Source: Pseudomonas sp. GOM6
GTDB taxonomy: Bacteria; Pseudomonadota; Gammaproteobacteria; Pseudomonadales; Pseudomonadaceae
Direction: 5' to 3'
DNA length: 64,000 nt
Assembly: GCF_029537485.1 (NCBI RefSeq)
Contig: NZ_JARPUS010000004.1
Coordinates: 215,775 to 279,774 of the forward strand
Under the pieces are notes generated by a model. The model worked only from the letters and a program-made list of their open reading frames with translations, was not told where the DNA came from and did no database searches. Positions 21,060 through 37,036 of the stretch are shown in pieces. The position numbers and the translations under genes were made by a program. The number at the start of each line of letters is the position of its first letter. Positions within the stretch are counted from its first letter, which is position 1.

Positions 21060-22406
21060 GTGTCGCTGATCGCTTCCGACCAGTTCCGCATCGTTGTCGG
21101 CCTCGGCAAGAGCGGCATGTCCCTGGTGCGCTTCCTGGCGCAGCAGGGCGTGCGCTTCGCCGTGGCCGATACGCGCGCGAACCCGCCGGAGCTTGCGACC
21201 CTGCAGCGCGACTATCCCGAAGTGGAAGTGCGCTGCGGCGAGCTGGACGTCGATTTCCTCTGCCGCGCCTCGGAGCTCTACGTGAGCCCCGGCCTGGCCC
21301 TGGCCACCCCGGCGCTGCGTGAAGCCGCCGCGCGTGGCGTGAAGATGTCCGGCGATATCGACCTGTTCACCCGCCATGCTAAGGCGCCGATCGTCGCCAT
21401 CACCGGCTCGAATGCCAAAAGCACCGTCACCACTCTGCTGGGTGAGATGGCGGCAGCCGCCGGCAGGAAGGTCGCGGTCGGTGGCAATATCGGCACCCCG
21501 GCGCTGGACCTGCTCAGCGACGAAGTTGAGCTGTACGTCTTGGAACTGTCCAGCTTCCAGCTGGAGACCACCGAGCGCCTTGGCGCCGAGGTCGCCACCT
21601 GCCTGAATATCAGCGAAGACCATATGGATCGCTACGATGGCATGGCCCAGTACCACCTGGCCAAGCACCGCATCTTCCGCGGCGCCCGTCAGGTCGTGGT
21701 GAATCGCGACGATGCCCTGTCGCGTCCGCTGATCGCCGACCAGGTGCCGTGCTGGAGCTTCGGGCTGGGCAAGCCGGACTTCAAACGTTTCGGTCTGATC
21801 GAAGAGCACGGTGAGAAGCAGCTGGCCTTCCAGTTCGAGGCGCTGATGCCGACCGCCGAACTGAAGATCCGTGGCGCGCACAACCAGTCCAACGCCCTGG
21901 CGGCCCTGGCCCTGGGCCATGCCGTCGGCCTGCCCTTTGCCGCCATGCTCGATACCCTGCGCGGTTTCGCCGGCCTGCCGCACCGCTGCCAGTGGGTGCG
22001 CGAGCTGCGTGGCGTGAGTTACTACGATGATTCCAAGGCCACCAACGTCGGCGCCGCCCTGGCTGCGATCGAAGGCCTGGGCGCCGATATCGCCGGCAAG
22101 CTGGTGCTGATCGCCGGCGGCGATGGCAAGGGTGCCGACTTCTCCGCGCTGAAGGCGCCGGTGGCCAAGTTCTGCCGCGCCGTGGTGCTGCTGGGGCGCG
22201 ATGCCGAGCTGCTCGCCGCCGCCCTGGGCGATGCCGCGCCACTGCTGCGGGTGCAGACCCTGGACGAGGCCGTGCAGCGCAGTGCCGAGTTGGCCGAATC
22301 GGGCGACGCCGTGCTGCTGTCGCCAGCCTGCGCCAGTCTGGACATGTTCAAGAATTTCGAAGAGCGTGGGCGCCTGTTCGCCCAGGCGGCGGAGGCCCTG
22401 CAATGA
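21060..22406 (+). CDS. murD: UDP-MurNAc-L-Ala:D-glutamate ligase
   Basis: 448 residues from a GTG start. The nucleotide-binding loop reads GSNAKST (116-122): Ala takes the place of the Gly seen in most Mur ligases (G-x-N-G-K-S/T); I recall the same in other pseudomonads. N-terminal GLGKSGMS loop and the HRCQWVRE...YYDDSKATN region fit the family. Second ligase of the pathway, adding D-Glu. Overlaps ftsW by 4 bases. Confidence 0.96.
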   Translation: MSLIASDQFRIVVGLGKSGMSLVRFLAQQGVRFAVADTRANPPELATLQRDYPEVEVRCGELDVDFLCRASELYVSPGLALATPALREAAARGVKMSGDIDLFTRHAKAPIVAITGSNAKSTVTTLLGEMAAAAGRKVAVGGNIGTPALDLLSDEVELYVLELSSFQLETTERLGAEVATCLNISEDHMDRYDGMAQYHLAKHRIFRGARQVVVNRDDALSRPLIADQVPCWSFGLGKPDFKRFGLIEEHGEKQLAFQFEALMPTAELKIRGAHNQSNALAALALGHAVGLPFAAMLDTLRGFAGLPHRCQWVRELRGVSYYDDSKATNVGAALAAIEGLGADIAGKLVLIAGGDGKGADFSALKAPVAKFCRAVVLLGRDAELLAAALGDAAPLLRVQTLDEAVQRSAELAESGDAVLLSPACASLDMFKNFEERGRLFAQAAEALQ

Positions 22407-23626
22407 GCCTGATCGCCCGCTTGCTCGCCGCCCCGTCGCCGCTGCGCACCTCGCGCGGCGTCGACCTCGACTTCCCGCTGCTGGCCGGCTGTCTGGCCCT
22501 GCTCGGCCTGGGCCTGGTGATGATCACCTCGGCCAGTTCGGAAGTGGCCGCGATGCTCTCGGGCAACCCGCTGTATCACATGATCCGCCATCTGATTTAT
22601 CTGGCCATCGGCATCAGCGCGGCGGTCGTTACGCTGATGATTCCCATGGCCTTCTGGCAGCGCTATGGCGCCAGCCTGCTGTTGATCGCCTTCGCCCTGC
22701 TGATCATGGTGCTGATCCCGGGGATCGGTCGTGAGGTCAACGGCGCCAAGCGTTGGATCGGCTTCGGTATGTTCAACGTACAGCCCTCCGAGCTGGCCAA
22801 GCTGTTCACTGTACTGTTCATCGCCGGCTACTTGGTACGTCGCCAGGAAGAAGTGCGCGAAAAGCTGTCCGGCTTCCTCAAACCAATGCTGGTACTCGGT
22901 CCGATGGCCGCCCTGCTGCTGGCCGAGCCGGACTTCGGCGCAACTGTGGTGCTGGTCGGCTCGTGCATCGCCATGTTGTTCCTCGGTGGCATCAACCTGC
23001 TGCGCTTCATTCCTCTGGTCGGTGTGGTGCTGGCTGCTGGTGTCCTGGTGATGACCAGCCAGGCCTATCGCCTGGAGCGCCTGACCAACTTCGTCGATCC
23101 CTGGGCCGACCAGTACGGTGCCGGTTACCAGCTGAGCCAGGCGCTGATCGCCTTCGGCCGTGGCGAGTGGTTCGGCGTGGGGCTGGGCAACAGCATCCAG
23201 AAGCAGTTCTACCTGCCCGAAGCGCATACCGACTTCGTCTTCGCCGTGCTGGCCGAGGAGCTGGGCATGATCGGGGCGCTGGTCACCGTCGGCCTGTTCG
23301 TGTTCGTTGCCGTGCGCGCGCTGTACATCGGCTTGTGGGCGGAGAAGGCCAAGCAGTTCTTCTCGGCCTATGTGGCCTACGGCATCGCCATGCAGTGGAT
23401 CGGCCAGGTGCTGATCAATATCGGTGTGAACGTCGGCCTGCTGCCGACCAAGGGCCTGACCCTGCCGTTCCTCAGCTACGGCGGCAGCTCGCTGATCATC
23501 TGCTGCGTGTCCCTGGCCATGCTCCTGCGCATCGAGTGGGAGCGCCGTACCTCGCTGGGCAGCGAGGAAATCGAATTCAGCGAGTCGGACTTCTTCGACA
23601 CCGAGGAGGTCAAGCATGCGCGGTAA
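22403..23626 (+). CDS. ftsW: Septal peptidoglycan glycosyltransferase FtsW
   Basis: 407 residues, SEDS family, about ten membrane helices. Marked by GAKRWIGFGMFNVQPSEL, the EPDFGATVV segment with the catalytic-type Asp, and the C-terminal KGLTLPFLSYGGSSLI. It polymerises lipid II at the septum together with FtsI. The N-terminal 20 residues are cytoplasmic and basic. Overlaps murD by 4 bases and murG by 11. Confidence 0.97.
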   Translation: MSLIARLLAAPSPLRTSRGVDLDFPLLAGCLALLGLGLVMITSASSEVAAMLSGNPLYHMIRHLIYLAIGISAAVVTLMIPMAFWQRYGASLLLIAFALLIMVLIPGIGREVNGAKRWIGFGMFNVQPSELAKLFTVLFIAGYLVRRQEEVREKLSGFLKPMLVLGPMAALLLAEPDFGATVVLVGSCIAMLFLGGINLLRFIPLVGVVLAAGVLVMTSQAYRLERLTNFVDPWADQYGAGYQLSQALIAFGRGEWFGVGLGNSIQKQFYLPEAHTDFVFAVLAEELGMIGALVTVGLFVFVAVRALYIGLWAEKAKQFFSAYVAYGIAMQWIGQVLINIGVNVGLLPTKGLTLPFLSYGGSSLIICCVSLAMLLRIEWERRTSLGSEEIEFSESDFFDTEEVKHAR

Positions 23627-24678
23627 CGTCCTGATCATGGCTGGCGGCACTGGCGGCCACGTGTTCCCGGCACTGGCTTGTGCCCGCGAGTTCAAGGCCC
23701 GTGGCTATGCCGTGCACTGGCTGGGCACGCCGCGCGGCATCGAGAACGAATTGGTGCCGGCAGCGGATCTGCCATTGCACCACATTCAGGTGACCGGTCT
23801 GCGTGGCAAGAGCAAGCTGGCCCTGTTCAAGGCACCGTTCCAGCTGGTACGCGCTCTGTGGCAGGCCCGCAGGGTGATGCGCGAACTGCAGCCGGTCTGC
23901 GTACTGGGCATGGGCGGTTTCGTCACCGGGCCGGGTGGCCTGGCGGCACGCCTGAACGGCGCGCCGCTGGTGATCCACGAGCAGAACGCCGTGGCCGGCA
24001 CCGCCAACCGCAGCCTGGTGCCGTTCGCCGCCCGTGTCTGTGAAGCCTTCCCGAATACCTTCGGCCGGCGCGCCAAGCTGCGCACCACTGGCAATCCGGT
24101 GCGCGAGGAGCTGTTCCTGGAAACCCCGCGCGACGCCCTGGCCGGCCGCAAGCCGCGTCTGCTGGTGCTGGGCGGCAGCCTGGGGGCCGAGCCGTTGAAC
24201 AAGTTGATCCCCGCCGCCCTGGCCAAGCTGCCGGTCGAGCTGCGCCCGCAGGTGTTCCATCAGGCGGGCAAGCAACACGATGCGATCACGGCGGAGCGTT
24301 ATCGCGAAGTGGCGGTCGAAGCCGAGGTTGCACCTTTCATCAAGGACATGGCCCGTGCTTACGCTTGGGCCGATCTGGTGATCTGCCGCGCTGGCGCGCT
24401 GACCGTCAGCGAACTGGCCGCCGCCGGCCTGCCGTCCTTCCTCGTGCCGCTGCCGCACGCGATCGACGATCACCAGAGCCGCAATGCCGACTATCTGGCG
24501 AAGGAGGGCGCCGCCATCCTTCTGCCGCAACATGCCACTGACGCGGACAAACTCGCCGCGCAGTTGACCGAGGTTCTGATGCACCCAGAAAAACTCCAAG
24601 CCATGGGCCGCACCGCGCGCAGCCTGGCCAAGCCCGATGCCACCCGCACGGTGGTGGAAATCTGCCTGGAGGTGGCCC

Positions 24679-24686
<8 letters not shown>
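23616..24686 (+). CDS. murG: UDP-GlcNAc:lipid I N-acetylglucosaminyltransferase
   Basis: 356 residues, GT-B fold. The N-terminal glycine-rich loop [14 protein letters not shown] (about 8-21), the second loop [14 protein letters not shown], the [12 protein letters not shown] stretch and C-terminal [17 protein letters not shown] and PHAIDDHQ motifs are intact. Converts lipid I to lipid II at the inner face of the membrane. The murC start overlaps its last codons. Confidence 0.98.
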
Positions 24687-27065
<2,379 letters not shown>

Positions 27066-27067
27066 GC

Positions 27068-27925
27068 ATGGTTGCCACTGTCCGTCACCCGCAGCCCATG
27101 GGAGGCGCTTCTCGGCGTCAGCCCATTGCCGCGCGCGGGGCGAGCCGGATGGTGCCCAAACAGCCGCTGTCTGCGCGTCTGCCGCGGCCGGATTTCAGTG
27201 GGCTCAAGCGCTTGCTGTGGCCGCTGATGCTGCTCGGCCTGGGCATGGGAACCTATGAGCTGGCACAGCGCCTGATTCCCTATGCCGACCGTCCGATTAG
27301 CCGTATCAGTGTGCAGGGTGAACTGAGTTACATCAGCCAGCAGGCGGTACAGGAACGCATCGCGCCGTTTGTATCGGCCAGCTTCTTTACCGTCGACCTG
27401 GCCGGCATGCGTGCCGAGCTGGAGCAGATGCCGTGGATCGCTCACGCCGAAGTACGTCGTGTGTGGCCGGATCAGGTGGCCATCAGCCTGCAGGAGCAGT
27501 TGCCGGTGGCGCGCTGGGGCACCGAGGCGCTGCTCAACAACCAGGGCCGCGCCTTCGGTCCGAGCGAGGCGGCCAATTATGAACACTTGCCCCTGTTGTC
27601 GGGTCCTAAGCGCGCCCAGCAGCAGGTGATGCAGCAGTATCAGGTGCTCAGCCAGCTCCTGCGGCCGATGGGCTTTTCCATCACCCGTCTGGAGCTGCGT
27701 GAGCACGGTAGCTGGTTTCTCAGTACTGCCCAGGGCGTGGAGATTCTCCTCGGCCGGGATCACCTGGTGGACAAGATGCGGCGCTTTGCCGCCATCCACG
27801 ACAAGGTGCTGAAGCAGCAGATGACGAATATCGAGCGCATCGACCTGCGTTACGCCAACGGCCTTGCAGTGGCCTGGCGTGAGCCGGTGGCGCCAGCGGC
27901 GGCGGTTGCCGCGGCCGCACAATGA
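27068..27925 (+). CDS. ftsQ: Cell division protein FtsQ
   Basis: 285 residues. Basic cytoplasmic N-terminus (about 1-50), one membrane helix (about 51-70, [18 protein letters not shown]), then the POTRA domain ([22 protein letters not shown]) and the beta domain typical of FtsQ/DivIB. Bridges early and late divisome proteins in the FtsQLB complex. Two bases after ddlB and 20 before ftsA. The C-terminus ends in an Ala-rich run. Confidence 0.95.
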   Translation: MVATVRHPQPMGGASRRQPIAARGASRMVPKQPLSARLPRPDFSGLKRLLWPLMLLGLGMGTYELAQRLIPYADRPISRISVQGELSYISQQAVQERIAPFVSASFFTVDLAGMRAELEQMPWIAHAEVRRVWPDQVAISLQEQLPVARWGTEALLNNQGRAFGPSEAANYEHLPLLSGPKRAQQQVMQQYQVLSQLLRPMGFSITRLELREHGSWFLSTAQGVEILLGRDHLVDKMRRFAAIHDKVLKQQMTNIERIDLRYANGLAVAWREPVAPAAAVAAAAQ

Positions 27926-27945
27926 ATCAAGGAGAACGTTAAGTC

Positions 27946-29190
27946 ATGGCAAACGTGCAGAGCGGCAAGATGATCGTCGGCCTCGACATCGGCACCTCCA
28001 AGGTGGTGGCGCTGGTGGGCGAGGTGACGGCCGATGGCGAGCTGGATATCGTCGGCATCGGCACCAGCCCGTCGCGCGGCCTGAAGAAAGGCGTGGTGGT
28101 CAATATCGAGTCCACCGTGCAGTCGATCCAGCGCGCCATCGAAGAGGCGCAGCTGATGGCCGGCTGCCGCATCCACTCCGCTTTCGTCGGTATTGCCGGT
28201 AACCATATCCGCAGTCTGAACAGCCACGGCATCGTTGCCATTCGCGACCGTGAAGTCAGCCCGGCCGACCTCGAGCGCGTGCTGGATGCTGCCCAGGCGG
28301 TGGCCATCCCGGCCGACCAGCGTGTACTGCACACCCTGCCGCAGGATTACGTGATCGATAACCAGGAAGGCGTGCGCGAGCCCATGGGCATGTCCGGCGT
28401 GCGCCTGGAGGCCAAGGTGCATGTGGTCACCTGCGCCACCAATGCCGCGCAGAACATCGAGAAGTGCGTGCGCCGCTGCGGCCTGGAAGTGGACGACATT
28501 ATTCTCGAACAGCTGGCTTCGGCCTACTCGGTACTGACCGAGGACGAGAAGGAACTGGGCGTGTGTCTGGTCGACATCGGCGGCGGCACCACCGACATCG
28601 CCATCTTTACCGAGGGCGCGATCCGCCATACGGCGGTGATTCCGATTGCCGGCGATCAGGTCACCAACGACATCGCCATGGCCCTGCGTACGCCGACCCA
28701 GTACGCCGAAGAGATCAAGATCCGTTACGCCTGCGCCCTGGCCAAGCTGGCTGGCGCCGGCGAGACCATCAAGGTGCCCAGCGTCGGTGAGCGCGCGCCG
28801 CGCGACCTGTCGCGCCAGTCCCTGGCCGAAGTGGTCGAACCGCGCTACGACGAGCTGTTCACCCTGATCCAGGCCGAGCTGCGTCGCAGTGGCTACGAAG
28901 ACATGATACCGGCCGGCATCGTGCTGACCGGTGGCACCGCCAAGATGGAAGGTGCCGTAGAGCTGGCTGAAGAAATTTTCCATATGCCGGTGCGTCTGGG
29001 TGTGCCGCACAGCGTCAAGGGTCTGACCGACGTAGTGCGCAACCCGATCTATTCCACTGGCGTGGGGCTGTTGATGTACGGGCTGCAAAAGCAGGCCGAC
29101 GGCTATCACACCCCCGGTATTCAGTTTGGCGATGAACCCAAGACACCTGTACTGGAACGGCTGAAACGCTGGGTCCAGGGCAATTTCTGA
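27946..29190 (+). CDS. ftsA: Cell division protein FtsA
   Basis: 414 residues, actin-like ATPase. ATP-binding motifs are visible (VGLDIGTSKVVALVG near residue 8; DIGGGTTDIAIF near 207; GIVLTGGTAKMEG near 325), and the C-terminal amphipathic helix LERLKRWVQGNF that anchors FtsZ to the membrane is intact. Preceded by AAGGAGA. Immediately precedes ftsZ, as in nearly all dcw clusters. Confidence 0.98.
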   Translation: MANVQSGKMIVGLDIGTSKVVALVGEVTADGELDIVGIGTSPSRGLKKGVVVNIESTVQSIQRAIEEAQLMAGCRIHSAFVGIAGNHIRSLNSHGIVAIRDREVSPADLERVLDAAQAVAIPADQRVLHTLPQDYVIDNQEGVREPMGMSGVRLEAKVHVVTCATNAAQNIEKCVRRCGLEVDDIILEQLASAYSVLTEDEKELGVCLVDIGGGTTDIAIFTEGAIRHTAVIPIAGDQVTNDIAMALRTPTQYAEEIKIRYACALAKLAGAGETIKVPSVGERAPRDLSRQSLAEVVEPRYDELFTLIQAELRRSGYEDMIPAGIVLTGGTAKMEGAVELAEEIFHMPVRLGVPHSVKGLTDVVRNPIYSTGVGLLMYGLQKQADGYHTPGIQFGDEPKTPVLERLKRWVQGNF

Positions 29191-29244
29191 TGTGTAACCC
29201 GCGGTAGTTGTAGGCGATAAAACTAAAAAGGAAGGAGAGGGGAT

Positions 29245-30444
29245 ATGTTCGAGCTCGTAGATAACGCGCCTCAAAGTGCAGTGATCAAGGTGATCGGCGT
29301 GGGCGGCGGCGGCGGTAACGCTGTCAACCACATGATCAAGAACAACGTCGAAGGCGTGGAGTTCATCTGCGCCAACACCGATGCGCAGGCGTTGAAGAAC
29401 GTCGGCGCGCGCAGTGTGCTGCAACTCGGTCCAGGCGTGACCAAGGGCCTGGGCGCCGGCACCAACCCGGAAATCGGCCGTCAGGCCGCCATGGAAGACC
29501 GTGATCGCATCGCCGAAGTGCTGCAAGGCGCGGACATGGTCTTCATCACCACCGGCATGGGCGGCGGTACCGGTACCGGCGCGGCGCCGATCATTGCCGA
29601 AGTGGCCAAGGAAATGGGCATCCTCACCGTCGCGGTGGTGACCCGTCCGTTCCCCTTCGAAGGTCGCAAGCGCATGCAGGTCGCCGACGAGGGTATCCGT
29701 GCCCTGTCCGAGTGCGTCGACTCGCTGATCACCATCCCCAACGAGAAGCTGCTGACCATTCTCGGCAAGGACGCCAGCCTGCTGTCCGCCTTCGCCAAGG
29801 CTGACGACGTGCTCTCCGGCGCGGTGCGCGGTATCTCCGACATCATGCAGCGTCCGGGCCTGATGAACGTCGACTTCGCTGACGTGAAGACCGTTATGGG
29901 CGAGATGGGCATGGCCATGATGGGCACTGGCGCCGCCAGCGGCCCGAACCGTGCACGTGAAGCCACCGAAGCGGCCATCCGCAACCCGCTGCTGGAAGAC
30001 GTCAACCTGCAGGGCGCCCGCGGCATCCTGGTCAACATCACCGCTGGTCTGGATCTGTCCCTGGGCGAGTACGCCGCCGTAGGTGAGATCATCGAGGCGT
30101 TTGCCTCCGAGGCCGCCACCGTGAAGGTCGGTGCGGTGATCGATCCGGACATGCGCGACGAACTGCATGTGACCGTGGTGGCCACTGGCCTGGGTGCGCG
30201 AATCGAGAAGCCGGTCAAGGTTATCGACAATACCGTGCAGGCTGCTGCACCGTCTGCCGCCGCTACCCTGAACGCTGCCGCACCGCGTGCTGCCGAGCAG
30301 CCGGCCGTCAACTACAAGGACTACGAGCGCCCGACTGTTCAGCGTCAGAGCCTTGCCGGTAGTGCCGCAGCAGCCAAGCTGAATACTCAGGATGACCTGG
30401 ACTATCTCGATATTCCGGCCTTCCTGCGTCGTCAGGCTGATTGA
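29245..30444 (+). CDS. ftsZ: Cell division protein FtsZ
   Basis: 399 residues, tubulin-like GTPase that forms the Z ring. GTP-binding signature GGGTGTG at 106-112, synergy loop NVDFADVKTVM, a variable linker (about 317-382, Ala-rich), and the conserved C-terminal tail DYLDIPAFLRRQAD that binds FtsA and ZipA. The leader has an exceptionally strong ribosome site (AAGGAAGGAGAGGGG), in keeping with its high expression. Confidence 0.99.
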   Translation: MFELVDNAPQSAVIKVIGVGGGGGNAVNHMIKNNVEGVEFICANTDAQALKNVGARSVLQLGPGVTKGLGAGTNPEIGRQAAMEDRDRIAEVLQGADMVFITTGMGGGTGTGAAPIIAEVAKEMGILTVAVVTRPFPFEGRKRMQVADEGIRALSECVDSLITIPNEKLLTILGKDASLLSAFAKADDVLSGAVRGISDIMQRPGLMNVDFADVKTVMGEMGMAMMGTGAASGPNRAREATEAAIRNPLLEDVNLQGARGILVNITAGLDLSLGEYAAVGEIIEAFASEAATVKVGAVIDPDMRDELHVTVVATGLGARIEKPVKVIDNTVQAAAPSAAATLNAAAPRAAEQPAVNYKDYERPTVQRQSLAGSAAAAKLNTQDDLDYLDIPAFLRRQAD

Positions 30445-30486
30445 TGCTGTCTATCAGGAGTATATCGGTGATTGGTGTTCAGCAAA

Positions 30487-30513
30487 GGGCGGTTCTGCTA
30501 TTATCGCCGCCCA
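30487..30513 (+). promoter_or_regulatory. Extended -10 promoter candidate for lpxC
   Basis: TGCTATTAT (30496-30504) is an extended -10; no good -35 lies 16-18 bases upstream. It sits in the loop of GGGCGG (30487-30492) and CCGCCC (30507-30512), which may weakly terminate ftsZ messages. About 45 bases separate the likely start from the lpxC ATG. Confidence 0.45.
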
Positions 30514-30520
30514 TTGTTGA

Positions 30521-31468
<948 letters not shown>

Positions 31469-31491
31469 GTGCAGGTATCTTTCGCGTAGCC

Positions 31492-31520
31492 AAAAGGCCA
31501 CCTTCGGGTGGCCTTTTCGT
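31492..31520 (+). terminator. Bidirectional terminator between lpxC and dciA
   Basis: AAAAGGCCACC (31492-31502), loop TTCG, GGTGGCCTTTT (31507-31517), then CGTTT. The symmetric A and T tails suit both strands. Confidence 0.88.
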
Positions 31521-31526
31521 TTCTCG

Positions 31527-31973
31527 TTACTTGGCGTTACGGGCCAGGCGTTCCAGTGCTGCGCGTAGTTTCGGATCGCGGATGCCTTCGGCTGCGCAGT
31601 TGAGACTTTCGGCAGCAGACTGGGACAACTCGACCGTGTGCCCCTGGTAGGCTACCTGGGTATTTGGGGGGCGTACCTTCACCTGAATCTTCTGCAGTTC
31701 AGCGAATTCCGGCAGTTGCTGCAGAGCGCGCTGTAGCCGGCGCTGCTGATAGTGCAGGCGAGTCGCCCAGTGGCCGTTGCTGGTCAGTAGCAACAGGCAG
31801 CCGGCTTGCCAGCTGGCCACCAGGCAATGCTCGCGCGCCGCGGGTTCCAGCTGCGTTTCCACCAGTGCCTGTAGCTTTTCCAGACGCTGGGCGGCGCTGA
31901 ACAACGCCTGCAGCGGGCGGTGCTCGCGTAGCAGGGTGCTGGGAGTCTTGGCGACAGGTGGACGCGGGTTCAT
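31527..31973 (-). CDS. dciA: DUF721 protein, replicative helicase loader DciA
   Basis: 148 residues. The DUF721 domain fills the N-terminal 100 residues (LEKLQALVETQLEPAAREHCLVASWQAGCLLLLTSNGHWATRLHYQQRRLQRAL). DciA was defined as the ancestral loader of DnaB in bacteria lacking DnaC, with the P. aeruginosa protein (between lpxC and secA) as founding example; the gene position here is the same. It lies opposite lpxC and opens away from secA. Confidence 0.88.
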   Translation of the reverse strand: MNPRPPVAKTPSTLLREHRPLQALFSAAQRLEKLQALVETQLEPAAREHCLVASWQAGCLLLLTSNGHWATRLHYQQRRLQRALQQLPEFAELQKIQVKVRPPNTQVAYQGHTVELSQSAAESLNCAAEGIRDPKLRAALERLARNAK

Positions 31974-32208
31974 TGATTGGGCTCGATGGAGATGTTCGCC
32001 ATCTTAGCAAAGGCCCTTGCAGCTGTCGGCGCTCGTCCCCATATAGAGTTGAACGGTCTGCTGGCAGTATGCGGCAGTGGTGTGGGAGTTCGCCCTTTTC
32101 TCACCAACGTTTCCGGGTAGAATGCCCCCTTTCGCACGCAGCCGAGCTGGCTGCCGGGTCGTGCTCAGGCACCGCTCTCCATCCCCCAGCGTGGAAGAAT
32201 CCGTCGAT
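31974..32208. other. Intergenic region between dciA and secA
   Basis: 235 bases separating divergent dciA and secA. TAGAAT at 32118-32123 could be a -10 for secA, leaving about 80 bases of leader; its -35 is poor. The open frames running through it have no resemblance to known proteins, and I see no SecM-like arrest peptide. Confidence 0.4.
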
Positions 32209-34941
<2,733 letters not shown>

Positions 34942-34966
34942 TCCAGGCCGGGCCTGCTATATAGAC

Positions 34967-35002
34967 AACGCCGCGACCGGCTCTGCCGCTCGCGGCGTTT
35001 TT
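34967..35002 (+). terminator. Intrinsic terminator of secA
   Basis: AACGCCGCGA (34967-34976) and its complement TCGCGGCGTT (34990-34999), then TTT. A 13-base loop. Confidence 0.85.
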
Positions 35003-35056
35003 CCAACCTCAGCCGCGTGTCGCGGCATCTGCACTGCCTTCGAAGGAGCGTTCCAC

Positions 35057-36274
35057 ATGGCCGTCGGTCTTGGTCCCCTGCCTACTCTGCACCCGGTTCC
35101 CGGTTTCGAACTCGGTATTGCCTCTGCCGGCATCAAGCGCCCCGGGCGCAAGGACGTGGTGGTGATGCGCTGCGCCGAAGGTTCGCGCGTGGCCGGGGTG
35201 ACCACCACCAATGCCTTCTGCGCGGCGCCGGTGCTGGTGACCCGCGAGCGTATGCAGGGTGAAGTGCGTTACCTGCTGACCAACACCGGCAATGCCAACG
35301 CCGGTACCGGCCCGGACGGGCTGGCCAATGCCCGCCGCACCTGTGCCGCCCTGGCCGCGCTGACCGGCGTGCCCGAAGGCGCTGTGTTGCCGTTCTCCAC
35401 CGGGGTGATCGGCGAGCCGCTGCCGGTGGAGAAGATCGAAGGCGCCCTGCAGGCCGCGCTGGATGACCTGGACGAGAATCATTGGGCCGAAGCGGCTACC
35501 GGCATCATGACTACCGATACCCTGCCCAAGGGCGCCAGCCGTCAGTTCGTGCATGACGGCGTGACCGTGACCGTGACCGGCATCAGCAAGGGCGCCGGCA
35601 TGATCCGCCCGAACATGGCCACTATGCTCGGCTACATCGCCACCGATGCCAAGGTGGCGCGCAGCGTGCTGCAGGACCTGGTGCGCGATGCGGCGAACAA
35701 GTCGTTCAACCGCATCACCATCGATGGCGATACCTCGACCAACGATTGCTGCATGCTGATCGCCACCGGCCAGGCGGCGCTGCCGGAAATCACCAGCGCT
35801 TCCGGCGAGCTGTTCGCCAAGCTCAAGCAGGCGGTGTTCGAGGTGTTCATGGAAGTGGCGCAGGCCATCGTCCGTGATGGCGAGGGCGCGACCAAGTTCG
35901 TCACCGTGCAGGTCAATGGCGGTGGCACCCACCAGGAGTGCCTGGATGTCGGTTATGCCGTGGCTCACTCGCCGCTGATCAAGACCGCACTGTTTGCCTC
36001 CGATCCCAACTGGGGGCGCATCCTCGCCGCCGTCGGCTATGCCGGCGTGCCGAGCCTGGACGTGAGCAAGATCGACGTGTTCCTCGGCGAGGTGTGCATC
36101 GCCAGCCAGGGCGGCCGCGCCTCCACCTACACCGAGGCGCAGGGCGCGGCGGTGATGGCGCGCGAGGAAATCACCATCCGTATCGAGCTGGGTCGCGGCA
36201 CCTGCAGCGAAACCATCTGGACCACCGACCTTTCCCACGAGTACGTGAAGATCAACGCGGAATACCGCACCTGA
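35057..36274 (+). CDS. argJ: Bifunctional ornithine acetyltransferase / N-acetylglutamate synthase
   Basis: 405 residues. The self-cleavage site is intact in [13 protein letters not shown], with nucleophile Thr189 becoming the N-terminus of the beta chain. The motif GAGMIRPNM before it and the DGEGATKFV and [10 protein letters not shown] stretches of the family are present. It recycles the acetyl group in the cyclic arginine pathway. Preceded by GAAGGAG; it is monocistronic by appearance, between secA and the GST-like gene. Confidence 0.97.
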   Translation: MAVGLGPLPTLHPVPGFELGIASAGIKRPGRKDVVVMRCAEGSRVAGVTTTNAFCAAPVLVTRERMQGEVRYLLTNTGNANAGTGPDGLANARRTCAALAALTGVPEGAVLPFSTGVIGEPLPVEKIEGALQAALDDLDENHWAEAATGIMTTDTLPKGASRQFVHDGVTVTVTGISKGAGMIRPNMATMLGYIATDAKVARSVLQDLVRDAANKSFNRITIDGDTSTNDCCMLIATGQAALPEITSASGELFAKLKQAVFEVFMEVAQAIVRDGEGATKFVTVQVNGGGTHQECLDVGYAVAHSPLIKTALFASDPNWGRILAAVGYAGVPSLDVSKIDVFLGEVCIASQGGRASTYTEAQGAAVMAREEITIRIELGRGTCSETIWTTDLSHEYVKINAEYRT

Positions 36275-36302
36275 TCCACGCGTAGCGCTGGGTGGTATCC
36301 GG

Positions 36303-36341
36303 ATTCCCGGTAGTCATGGCCCCATGACTACCGGGAATTTG
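36303..36341. terminator. Perfect 17-bp inverted repeat after argJ
   Basis: ATTCCCGGTAGTCATGG (36303-36319), CC, CCATGACTACCGGGAAT (36322-36338), then TTGC. Very stable, 28 bases after argJ. It lacks a long T run, so it may act as a terminator, a transcript-stabilising hairpin or a protein site. Confidence 0.6.
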
Positions 36342-36397
36342 CTATTGGCCTGTGGCGCTCTTAAGGTCGGTTCAACCCACCTGATTTGGAGAGCTCC

Positions 36398-37036
36398 ATG
36401 TCCCTGATCCTGGTCATCGGCAACAAGAACTACTCGTCCTGGTCGCTGCGCGCCTGGTTGACGCTGGAGCTGGCTGGCGCGCCCTACGAGGAAGTCCAGG
36501 TCTCGCTGTATGGCCCCGAGAGCCGGCAGCATTTGCTGCAGCATTCGCCTACCGGCAAGGTGCCGGTACTGAAAAGCGAAGACGGGGTGATCTGGGACTC
36601 ACTGGCCATCGCCGAGTACCTGGCCGAGCGTTTCCCCGAGGCGCACCTGTGGCCCCGTGGTCAGGCGGCCCGTGCCCTGGCTCGCTCGGCGTGCGCGGAG
36701 ATGCACAGCGGCTTCGTCGCTCTGCGCAGCCATTTGCCGATGGATCTGAGCCGTGATCAGGCCCTGGCCGAGGTGCCAGCCGAGGTGCAGGCGGACATCG
36801 CGCGCATCTGCGCCCTGTGGCAGAGCTGCCGCGAGCAGTACGGTCAGGACGGCGCCTTCCTGTTCGGCCAAGCGAGCATCGCCGATGCCTTCTTCGCTCC
36901 CGTGGCGGCGCGCCTGCGCAGTTACCGGGTGGTGCTGCCGCAGGAGGCGCAGGCCTACGTGACGACAATTTATCAATGGTCGGCCTTTCAGCGTTGGTAT
37001 CAGGCCGGTTTGCAGGAAATGGAGAACAAAGCATGA
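36398..37036 (+). CDS. Glutathione S-transferase family protein
   Basis: 212 residues from the ATG at 36398, preceded by GGAGAG. Thioredoxin-like N-terminal domain with the NKNYSSWSLRAWLTLEL beginning, the cis-Pro and Ser of GKVPVL...DSLAIAEYL (about 52-70), then an all-helical C-terminal domain. Glutathione conjugation is likely; the substrate is unknown. Its stop overlaps the start of the Nudix gene by 4 bases, so the two are co-transcribed. Confidence 0.88.
   Translation: MSLILVIGNKNYSSWSLRAWLTLELAGAPYEEVQVSLYGPESRQHLLQHSPTGKVPVLKSEDGVIWDSLAIAEYLAERFPEAHLWPRGQAARALARSACAEMHSGFVALRSHLPMDLSRDQALAEVPAEVQADIARICALWQSCREQYGQDGAFLFGQASIADAFFAPVAARLRSYRVVLPQEAQAYVTTIYQWSAFQRWYQAGLQEMENKA

Noticed and set aside
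19965..22403. 812-codon open frame on the minus strand across mraY and murD
   Set aside because: Gln/His/Gly-rich antisense composition typical of shadows in high-GC genomes; both plus-strand genes are clearly real.
27850..30168. 772-codon minus-strand frame across ftsA and ftsZ
   Set aside because: Antisense shadow of two highly conserved genes; no domain recognisable.
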